From Phascolarctos cinereus (lineage: Eukaryota > Chordata > Mammalia > Diprotodontia > Phascolarctidae): 64,000 nt of DNA. Each line of letters begins with the position of its first letter. Position 1 is the first letter of the stretch. Location of the stretch: NCBI RefSeq assembly GCF_002099425.1, contig NW_018344259.1, forward strand, positions 679,501-743,500. Reading direction: 5' to 3'. The notes below the pieces were generated by a model. The model worked only from the letters and a program-made list of their open reading frames with translations. It was not told where the DNA came from and did not search any database. The position numbers and the translations under genes are program-made. Shown here piece by piece: positions 55,441 through 64,000 of the stretch.

Positions 55441-55689
55441 CATTAGTCAGTGTGCTCCCTGCATAAGCTTGTCTCCAGCTCCCAGCTTCAACCTAGGCCT
55501 GCCTTCTGGCCTAAAACAGCCCCATATCCCCAGGGTCTACAAAGTGTTAAAAGAAAAGGAGGTGAAAAAAGGTAGTGAACCAAAGAGAATGTCCTATAAA
55601 GTAATGAGCTTGACATTATGATACAACTAATAACCTATCTCTGAAGGCAATTTCAAAAAGCTCTCACTCATATTCATATGTCAAAAATT

Positions 55690-55870
55690 TAAGAGATAGA
55701 AAGGACCTCAGAAGTCATCTACTTCAATTCCATTTTATCGATGAGGAAACTTGAAGCCCACCAAGGTTAAATCACTTGACCAACATCACATAGGAAGTAA
55801 GCCAAAGAGCCAGATGTGAACCCCAGGTCCTTTGTCTTCAGATCCAGGGCTCTTTCCATGTCATGTGAAT
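55690..55870 (-). mobile_element. Antisense MIR
   Basis: AAGGACCTCAGAAGTCATCT, CATTTTATCGATGAGGAAAC, AGATGTGAACCCCAGGTCCT. Confidence 0.75.
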
Positions 55871-56084
55871 AAACGTTAATCTCTAAAGATTATTCTGGGA
55901 ATTATGCTCACTTTGATACATAAGTGCAGCCACATTAGTATAAAAAAGTTAAATACATCACTTTATAATAATACATTATATTCAAACCTTTAAAATGGCT
56001 GATCAAATTTAGCACTGTGTGCCTTTGAGCTCAACCACAATTCAAGCCAAATTTTGAGGCTTTTTAACACTAAGTAAAAACATG

Positions 56085-56239
56085 AGGGCAGCTAGGTGGT
56101 GCAATGGACAGAGCACCGGCCCTGCAGTCAGGAGGACTTGAGTTCAAGTTCAATCTCAGCCCAGATACTTGACACTTACTAGCTGTGTGACCCTGGGAAA
56201 GTCACTTAACCCCAATTGCCTCCAAAACAAAACAAAAAG
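56085..56239 (+). mobile_element. WSINE-type SINE
   Basis: GGGCAGCTAGGTGGTGCAAT, CTAGCTGTGTGACCCTGGGA, tail of AACAAAACAAA. Duplication AAAACATG at 56,077-56,084 and 56,240-56,247. Confidence 0.92.
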
Positions 56240-56324
56240 AAAACATGGTAAAGGATAAAAGGATGAAACATTCTATCCAATTAAGAGTTGGTTTACACAT
56301 TTTAAAGGCAGACAAGCTTAATAT

Positions 56325-57516
56325 GAAGCAAAATGTGCTGATCCTTCTTGACCTCTCTGCAGCTTTGGAAATTGCTGGACACTCTCTACTCCTGAACAGG
56401 CTCTCTTCTTTGGGAAACAACGTTGCGTGTGACACGTGACAAAGATCTCTCTAGGTCCTCATTCCACCCAACCATTTCTTCTCAGTCTTCTCTGTTGTAT
56501 CATTATCCTTATAACAAAGATTAAATGGGTGCATTCCCAACATCTCTCCTGGACTCATTTCTCTTTATAACTGTCTCACCTGATGATCTCATCAGCTCCA
56601 ATGGGTTCAATTATCATCTCTATAAAATGACTTTGAGATCAATATATCTAACCCAAGCCTCTATTCCTATAACACCTACTGGTTATCAGACACCTTTAAA
56701 TTCCAAGTCTAAGACGCATCTCAAACTCAGAAGATCCAAAACTGAGCTCATTATCTTTCTTCCCCAAAGGTACCCTCTTCTACCATGCTATCTTATATTT
56801 CTGTCAAGGATGTCCCCACTCTTCCAGTGAAGTTAAGTTCCCCACTTCAATATCATCTTTGTTTCCTTACTTACATATATCTAATCAGTTACCAAATTTT
56901 TTTTTCTTTCTCCACAACATCTCTCACATATACTTCCCATTCTCTTTTCTCACACAGCCACAACCCTGATTTGGGGACCTCATCATCTCTCTTCCAAACT
57001 ACTACAATAAGCCTCCTAATTGGTTTCCCTGGTCAAGTCTCTATCCACTCAAATCCATTCTCCAGATGCCTGCCCAAGTGATTCTTCTAAAATATAGATC
57101 TAATCATGTTATTTCTCTAACTCAATAAACTCCAGTAGATCCCTATTTCCTCTATAAAGAACTCTGGCATTTAAAGCTCTTAAAAATGTAGCCCCAATCT
57201 ATCCTTCCTGCCATCTTACTCCTTACTCCCTACTCCCTTCCACACATTTTATAGTCCAGTCATACTTGACTACTTGCAGTTACTCATACACAATACTCCA
57301 GAGATCCTGTTTTCTTGCATTTCCATTGGCTGTGTCCCATGCTTAGAATGCTCTCCCTCCTCATCACCTCTTGGAGAACCTGTTTCTCTCAAGACTCAAC
57401 TCAAACACTTCCTTCTGCATGAAGTCTTCCTAGTCCCTCCAGTTACTGGTGCCTTCCCCTTGATGATTCACCTTGAATCTCTGCTGTAGGTACCTTGTAT
57501 GTATGTGTGTGTGTAT

Positions 57517-57571
<55 letters not shown>

Positions 57572-57735
57572 TTTATACACACACACAAACACACACACAT
57601 ATGCGCATGTTATTTCTCCCATTAGAAGTAAGTTCCTTGCAAGCAGGGGCTATTTCATTTCTTTTTTTTAATCCCTAGTACCAAGCATAGTGCCTAGCAC
57701 ATAGTAAGAACTTAATAAATGCTTAACTGACTGAA
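56325..57735 (+). mobile_element. Sense L2 LINE, longest copy in the window
   Basis: Starts in the RT with LILLDLSAALEIAGHSLL, continues with CTCACCTGATGATCTCATCA, TCCAAAACTGAGCTCATTAT, CATGCTTAGAATGCTCTCCC, AAGACTCAACTCAAACACTT, and ends AGCACATAGTAAGAACTTAA and AATGCTTAACTGACTGA. Multiple stops and shifts break the ORF. The palindromic repeat at 57,496-57,595 lies in its 3'UTR. Confidence 0.85.
57496..57595. repeat. 100-base near-perfect palindrome (TG)n(TA)n(CA)n
   Basis: Each base from 57,496 to 57,545 pairs with its mirror from 57,595 to 57,546 except three positions (57,499, 57,503, 57,542). The left arm is TGTGTG then TATAAAA then TA units; the right arm is the exact reverse. Confidence 0.95.
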
Positions 57736-57739
57736 GAGA

Positions 57740-58550
57740 CTGAAGCATAAAAGAACCAGAAGATTTTGTTTCAAAGGCAGCAAGATTACCAATAACCTGT
57801 TTTCTAATGTCTATTATTCCTACAGGAATGAGAAAATGCAGTGAGAAAAACAAAGCAGCATAACATGTATCTCTGGATACATTTCTAAAAGTGATATCAA
57901 GGAAACCTAAATCTCCCCCAAAAGTCTCACAGATAACTATCAAAATCTCTCTGCATAAGATAATTCCTTTTGAATTATATAATGCCAACCAAGTTGTCTC
58001 TACACATTCTAATTTGTTGCAGTAAAAATAGGGCAGAAAATATGAAGAAATTTTTTTAAACACAGTAGATAATATAAATGTGTATTTGATGTAATAAGGT
58101 TATATAAAATACATGTGTGATTGGTTACCAAGTTACTGTTTAAGCAATTTATAAGAGCATTAGAAAGCCTAACATCGTACCATTTATAACTGATTAAATA
58201 AGTGTTTCATAATTCCCATCAAAAGTTGGGTAGAAATAGGTCCTTCCTTAAGCAACTAATTCACTATTATGTCATTGTTTCTATGAGATCAAATATGATT
58301 ACATTATTTTGGTTAATAATATACATTTTTCATAAATAAACTTCTCTTTTTTCAGCTGAGAGTTCTTCATTCTCACAAAGAGGTTCATAACCTTGGAGTT
58401 ACTGTCATCAGTAATCAGTTGCTAACAATAATAATTGCTGAATTTATTGTTTATACAGTCCTTTGAGGTTTCCAAAGCTGAAAGAAAATGAGGATTCTAA
58501 GAGACACATGTGGAAGGGGTGGCACATCCCAGCTATCAAAAGATATGCAA
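57740..58550. other. SUGT1 intron, nothing recognised
   Basis: AT-rich; the - strand frame at 57,668-58,063 shows no family features. Confidence 0.4.
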
Positions 58551-58559
58551 GGCAAAGAC

Positions 58560-59340
58560 ACTAGAAACAGATTATTTAAGTTTGGGAATTAAAAGTAGGC
58601 GAGTTTGGCTGGAATACAAAGTGTGAGGAGAACAGTATGAAATAAATTTGAGAAGATAGGTAGAAGCCAAATTATGTCAAGGCATAAGTGCCACCGAAAA
58701 GTCCCCATTTTTTAAAAAATATAATAGGGAACCACTGAAGGTTCTTGATAAGCCAAGTGTTAAGATAAGATAAGATAAGCCATACTGTTAGACCTGTGTT
58801 TTAGGAGGACTATTTTGGCAACTATGCAGAAAATGAATTAAAGGATGAAGAATGAAAACAGAGAACTCAATTAGGAGACTGCTTCAATCATGTATGTCAG
58901 AAGCGAGAAGGGTCTGAATTAGGGTAGTAGTTTTGTGACTGGAAAGAATATGTCATGGAAACAGAGGGATGAAAGTATTTAGAAGGAAGATTGACAGTGT
59001 AAAAAGCTGAAGAGAAGTTAAGAAGGTTAAAAACTTTGAAAAGATTATAACATTAGCAATTAAGAGATGGCTAGTAACCTTAGATAGTGAAATTTCAACC
59101 CCTGGTTAGCTCAGAATCCAGAATGACAGTAAATGAGAAGTGAGAAATTTACAGTAATGAGCCTAACCACATTTTTCCTACGAGTAGGGTTACTGATGAA
59201 AGAAGAAATATAGGACAGCAGACCAAGGAGATAGCATGTATGATCAAGTGAAGGTTTTTTAAGAATGGAAAAAAATCTGGTCATATTTGTAGGCAGTAGA
59301 GAAGCCAGTAGATATGAAGACAATGAAGATGAGATAGGTG
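58560..59340 (-). mobile_element. Antisense L2 LINE
   Basis: AGAAGCCAAATTATGTCAAG, AATAGGGAACCACTGAAGG, TTAGGAGGACTATTTTGGCA, ATTAAGAGATGGCTAGTAAC and GTAGGCAGTAGAGAAGCCAG are reversed L2 ORF; the - strand reads LLPTNMTRFFSILKKPSLDH. Confidence 0.8.
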
Positions 59341-59344
59341 GAAT

Positions 59345-60110
59345 GAATAAAGTCTTAATTCACACAGCTCCACTTAATACACTATATATATTGTCAGCCA
59401 CAATGAATTACTTACTAGCTGTTCTCTGAAATTGACATTCTATCTCATGTCTGCCTATGCTGAGACAAGCTATCTCCCATGTCTAGAATGTACAACTTAC
59501 AATAATTTTCACTATTCACAATCCTTATTTAGGCATAAACCTTCCACATAATCTATAAAACACTAACTTCTCTTGCTTTTTACTCCAGAACCACGTGTTC
59601 TAATATATTTTAGCCAGCAGCCCATGCACACCTTTGCATTAAAATTATCTAGTATTAAAATAAGGCTCATTTAATTTAGAGGTTTCTACCAAGTCCTTTG
59701 TATAAGCTGTGATTAACTTCATAATGTCTTTTTGCAAATACTTAATCAAGAGCATGACAACAGGAGAAAAATAACTATTCCATAAAATGATGATACTTAC
59801 TACCTTTATTTTATACTCTTCAAGGAGTTTATGGTGAGAACCATCCTTCCGCTTAGCTACAACTTCCTTTTGTCTTCTAATTTAATTTGTAGCAAAAATG
59901 CTAAGATAGTATGATTTCATTTCCCCCATGCATGTACAGTCACTTAGACAAAGATCTCATACTTAGTGACACTACCAATTTAACAAAAGGTAAGTTAACG
60001 TTCAGTCTAAAAACTGATTTTTAGAATACTTTTGCTTCCTCTTTCCACCACTCTGCCATAATCACTGCAGCATCAAAGAGGAGTCAGAAAAGACTAATTA
60101 TTTTGTACTA
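59345..60110. other. SUGT1 intron with a possible cryptic exon
   Basis: No repeat recognised. On the - strand, 59,876 to 59,804 is open between an AG and a GT and reads RQKEVVAKRKDGSHHKLLEE then YKIK. It matches no SUGT1 sequence I know. Confidence 0.25.
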
Positions 60111-60124
60111 CTCTTCAAAAATCT

Positions 60125-60205
60125 TTACTAGACCATATAATCTCCTCAAGATATTGTCTTATATATCTCCTCCCTTCCTCAGCCAAACTCCTTGAAAAAA
60201 GGTTA
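60125..60205 (+). mobile_element. L2 RT fragment
   Basis: TATATATCTCCTCCCTTCC, TCAGCCAAACTCCTTGAAAA resembles the L2 ISLLPFSAKLLEK region. Confidence 0.6.
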
Positions 60206-61925
60206 TCTACTAGAAGAAAGAAATTAAAGGCATAAAGACTAGTAAAGAGGTGATAAAACTATCCCTACTTGCTGATGATATGACAGTTTACTTAGAAAAA
60301 CATGGGGAATTAGCAAAGATACCAACTGAAACAACAGCTTCAGCAACATTGTAGGCCACTAACAAATTCTCAAAAATCAACAGCATTTTATATAAGAATA
60401 AAATCCAAGTGGCAATAATAGAAAAGAAAATCCCCTTCCAAATAACTACAAAATGCATAAAATATCTGGTGATCAATTTACCAAAGCATGTAAAATATAC
60501 TTCTATAGATTCAATTACAAAGTGTTTCTTAAATACAGAACAATTTAGCATAGCTGGAGGAATATCCAGAGCTCATGCCTGGGCTGTGTCAATATAATAA
60601 AAATCACAATACTACTAAATTAATTTTCAAAAGGATGTTTTGCAGAACTTAATAAGATAATAATAAAATCCATTTTTAAAAAAAGGTCTAGAATATCAAG
60701 GGAAATAATGAAAATAGAGTAATAGCACTTAAAACAGCAGTCATCAAAACCATTTGCTATTGGTTAATAAATAGAGGTAGATCAATGGAACAAACTAGAC
60801 AAGAGAGAATCAGAAACAAAATAACTCAATAACCCAGTGTCCTATAAACCTCAAAACTTAAGTTGTTTAGGAAGAAATTCCTTATTTGATAAAAGCTCCT
60901 AGGAAAACTGGAAAGCAGTCTAACACAAATCATGTTTAGACTAAATTCCATAATACATGCTAAATGGATGTGACCTTAATATTAAAGATCACATTATAAA
61001 AAAATTATATACATATACCTGTCACAGCTATACATAGGAGATGTATTCTTAATTGATCAAGGGGCAGAGGCAACTACAAAATAGGTTAACTATGATCACA
61101 TGAAACAGAAAAACTGCTCAAACAAAATGCAAATAGAATAAGAAGAAAGGCAAGCAAATGGGGAAAATCCTTGTATTAAATTTCTCTGTTAAAAGTTTGG
61201 TACTTAAGTGAATAAAAAAATTAACATATTTATTAGTTTAAGACCAGAAAAGCCATTTTCCAAAAAGATAAGTGGTCAAAGGATATTAACAAACAGTTCT
61301 CAAAAGAAGAATTATAAACAATTAACAATCATAGGGAAAAATGCTCCAAATCACTTGATATTTTACCTCATTCACATTCTACAAAATGGCAAAGTTAACA
61401 AAAGATGCGAACAGTAAATGTTGGAGGAGTTGTGAGAAGACAGGAACATTATTAGTGCATTGTTACTGGAGCTGTGAATCAGTATAACCATTTTGGAAAG
61501 CAATTTGGAATTATGCAAATAAAGTGACTAAAATGTCCATACTCCTCCTTCACTGCACCCCAGAGATTTCATTATCAGGCTCATATACCAAAGAAGTCAT
61601 CAATAAGAAGAAAGTTTCCATATATGACAAATTATTTACAGCAGCACTTTTGTGACAGCACAAAACTGGAAACAAAGTACATAACTCATCAGCTGGGGAA
61701 CAGCTAAACAAATTGTGGTCTATTACTCTGCTCTAAGAAATAATAAGTGAGATGAATATAGAGAAGCATGGAAAGACTTATATAACTGATGAATGAAGCA
61801 AGCAGAGCTAAGAAAACAATAGATGCAATGACTGTAACAGTACAAATGGAAGGAGCTACCAAAAAATTTTTTTCAAAAGTTGCAAAATTTAAAAAAACAA
61901 GCATGTCTCAAAAAAAAGAAATATA
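60206..61925 (+). mobile_element. L1 LINE 3' half, decayed
   Basis: CTTGCTGATGATATGACAGT encodes the RT box (LADDMTVYL). Later AGTGCATTGTTACTGGAGCT, TTTGGAAAGCAATTTGGAAT, AACTGGAAACAAAGTACA and CATGGAAAGACTTATATAAC follow ORF2 to its end, with an A-rich 3' end near 61,910. Many stops; older than the L1 at 52,445. Confidence 0.82.
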
Positions 61926-61985
61926 ACAGCTCCACCCCACCCTTTTGAAGAGGTCTACAAGTGGGGTACTTTGCACAAAAACAGG

Positions 61986-62147
61986 TAGGTCCCAATTAGT
62001 CCAAATTATGAATCCTATATGTCACTTTTTTCAAATTCATATTACAAATTTCCATTTGGCTAGAACCAAGTACTATATTTTATATGTTCAAATTTGAATT
62101 TATATAATCACTTCATGGGATTCATAATTTGTATTAATTCAGACCTA
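61986..62147. mobile_element. Small TA-flanked MITE with ~30-base inverted ends
   Basis: Left end TAGGTCCCAATTAGTCC continuing AAATTATGAATCC; reversed right end TAGGTCTGAATTAATAC continuing AAATTATGAATCC: 26 of 30 match. TA at both outer ends suggests Tc1/mariner-type insertion. The 160-base interior is AT-rich with no coding. Confidence 0.75.
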
Positions 62148-62149
62148 GC

Positions 62150-63095
62150 TGCTGACCATTTCCCTCCTCCTGAATATTCTCCCCCCCCTGGCTTTTTATG
62201 ACAATATTCAGGTTTGCCTCCTACTGTCTGGTTTGCTCTTTCTCGTTCCCCTTTGCTTGCTCATCATTCACATCATTCCCCCTAACTATGGGTGTTCTCC
62301 AAGGTTGTCCTGGGCTCTGTTCTCCTATTCTCTTTCTTGGTAACCTGAGCAGCTCCTTGAAGTTTAACTATCATCTCTAAGTAAATGACTCCGAGGTCAA
62401 TGTATCCAGCCCTAGTCTCGTCCCCAACTTTCAATTTCACATCTAACTGCCTACTGAACAATTCAAAATAGATGTCCCAAAGATATCTTAAACTCAGCAT
62501 GAACATGTTAAGAGGACATGTCTTCTTAAACTCAACATGTCTAAACATATCTTTCTCCTCAAAGCCTTCTCTCCTTCCAGTGTCCAAGTTCATGAACATT
62601 ATCCTGGACTCCTTCAACCCATATATCCAATCAGTTGCCAAATCCTGCAGTTTCTACCTTCTCAACATCTCCTGAATCCCAATTTTTCAGTCCTCTCACA
62701 CAGCTACAATTTAGTACAGGTCCTCACAGCTTCTCATCTAGATTATTACAATAGCCTCCTAATTGGTCTCCTTGCTTCAAATCTATCACCGTTTCAGGTC
62801 ATCCTACATACTACTGTCAAAGTAATACTTTTTTTTTTCGTGAGGCAATTGGGGTTAAGTGACTTGCCCAGAGTCACACAGCTAATGAGTGTTATGTGTC
62901 TAAGGCCGCATTTGAACTCAGGTTCTCCTGACTCGAGGGCCAGTACTCTATCCACTATTTCACCTAATTGCCCCCAAAGTAATACTTCTTAAGCACTGAT
63001 TGGACAAGATCTCCCTCTTGTATATTTTGAGTGACAAGCACATAACTTTGTTAAGCACAGCACACTGTAGGCACTTAATGATGAAGAGTAATAAA
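62150..63095 (+). mobile_element. Sense L2 LINE split by a SINE
   Basis: ATGGGTGTTCTCCAAGGTTG (decayed GVPQG), AAGATATCTTAAACTCAGCA, CATATATCCAATCAGTTGCC and TTACAATAGCCTCCTAATTG run in L2 order to 62,818; after the SINE it resumes with CACTGATTGGACAAGATCTC and ends near TGTAGGCACTTAATGATGAA. Confidence 0.8.
62831..62975 (-). mobile_element. WSINE-type SINE in L2, with target duplication
   Basis: Reversed: T tail, GTGACTTGCCCAGAGTCACA, TGACTCGAGGGCCAGTACTC, TATCCACTATTTCACCTAAT. Perfect 12-base duplication AAAGTAATACTT at 62,819-62,830 and 62,976-62,987. Confidence 0.95.
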
Positions 63096-63099
63096 CACC

Positions 63100-64000
63100 A
63101 TTTTTGCAATTTTAAACTTTTTTGCTTTCTTTAATAATAAAATATTACCTCTTAACTACTACCAAAGGGAGAATGAGACTTTTTTCAACCACCTGACTTA
63201 ATCACCTAAGAAAAAAAGCTTTACTTTCCACCTCATGAAAATTAAACCGAGTTACCACTAACTCTTCATTTTTATTTCTTTATGGAGCCTAAGAGGAAAG
63301 ACTTTAAACACCAACAGTAACTTCCTCCAACCCAGAGAAGGCATAAACTGGCTTAAGTTGTTTTTTGTACATTATTCTAAGAAGAAAGCACGTCCAGCTC
63401 AAGCACAGAGTGCAAAGTAGAGGAGGTAGGAGAGAGAAGCTAAAAAGTTTTCATCATCTTTAGTCAGATGTTCAGAGTAAGGACTGAAGCTTCACTGCAA
63501 AGCACTATGAACTTTAAGACAAAGTACTAGTCAAATGTATGCTGAAAACAGAACACAAAATTAACTTAGCCTAAATAAGATGATTCTAACTATGCGCTAC
63601 TCTATCTTACCTCACACTCAGCAGCATTCTAACATAAATTTCATTTATATACATTTCAACATATATCCTCTCCCACCCATGCAATTGTAGGCTATTTGAA
63701 AATAGGAACCATGTTGTTTATCATCTTCATAAAACTGTAAAATGGGGATAACAGCTGTAACACTTACCTCAAAGAGCTGACATGAAGATAAAAAAAATAC
63801 AATAAATAATATTATTGCTATACTGTCAAAGTTAAAAGACACAACCTTTTTGTTAATCAGTAAACTACAGAAGTGGAAAGTGACATGTGTGAACAATCAA
63901 AATCAAGCTATAAGACAATTTTGTTTAACTGCACAGGAGAACTGTTCAGAAATGTTATCCACTGTGTCAAAATAAAAGGTATGAATGCTTTTTTTTTAAA
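63100..64000. other. End of window, SUGT1 intron
   Basis: No coding exon recognised. A MIR trace (TGTAAAATGGGGATAACAGC, + strand) lies near 63,736-63,790. Confidence 0.45.

Noticed and set aside
56525-57081. Overlapping + strand frames of about 100 codons
   Set aside because: They are L2 ORF remnants in shifted frames.
1-64000. Endogenous retroviruses or LTR elements
   Set aside because: No paired LTRs, primer-binding site or polyprotein-like frame was recognised; all retroelement sequence fits LINE or SINE families.
1-64000. CRISPR arrays, operons, bacterial-type defence or transfer systems
   Set aside because: The spliced genes, SINEs and LINEs show vertebrate nuclear DNA; tandem repeats here are microsatellites.

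Overview
The window comes from a marsupial nuclear genome. The clues are many copies of the short marsupial CORE-SINE (WSINE1/WALLSI type, A-tailed), SINEs whose 3' end is an RTE tail, an RTE 3' end, L1 and half-L1 copies of marsupial type, and an older layer of L2, L3/CR1, MIR and hAT DNA transposons. The abundance of the WSINE-type element points to an Australian rather than an American lineage, but the species cannot be fixed from sequence alone.

Two protein genes are present and they converge. CNMD (chondromodulin-1, formerly LECT1) is on the + strand and complete: seven coding exons between 12,426 and 29,042 encode 335 residues, with cytoplasmic tail, one membrane segment, BRICHOS domain, furin site and eight-cysteine secreted domain. 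SUGT1 (SGT1 co-chaperone) is on the - strand. Only its last three coding exons (46,800 down to 42,726) are in the window; they give the end of the CS domain and the SGS domain. Its other exons must lie beyond 64,000. The two stop codons are about 13.7 kb apart, and no gene was recognised between them. The pair has the same adjacent, tail-to-tail arrangement known in other mammals. The proteins act in unrelated processes (extracellular cartilage matrix; cytosolic HSP90 co-chaperoning), so their adjacency is conserved synteny, not a pathway.

Layout: 1-12,200 is intergenic and packed with nested repeats, including a split L3, a split L2 carrying a MIR and an RTE tail, and a 3.9 kb insertion built around a half-L1 (HAL1-like) element inside an antisense L2. 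12,200-29,460 is CNMD with a CpG-rich zone over exon 2. 29,460-42,720 is intergenic, AT-rich, with a few SINEs, an L2 and an old L1. 42,720-64,000 is the 3' part of SUGT1 and more than 17 kb of one intron, loaded with L2, L1, SINEs, a TA-type MITE and a 100-base near-perfect TG/TA/CA palindrome.

No undescribed gene system was found. The most informative items are structural: the half-L1 sharing its 3' terminus with a full L1, nested insertions dated by target duplications, the palindrome, the MITE, and an unusual CNMD splice acceptor. No bacterial-type features, RNA genes or convincing endogenous retroviruses were seen.
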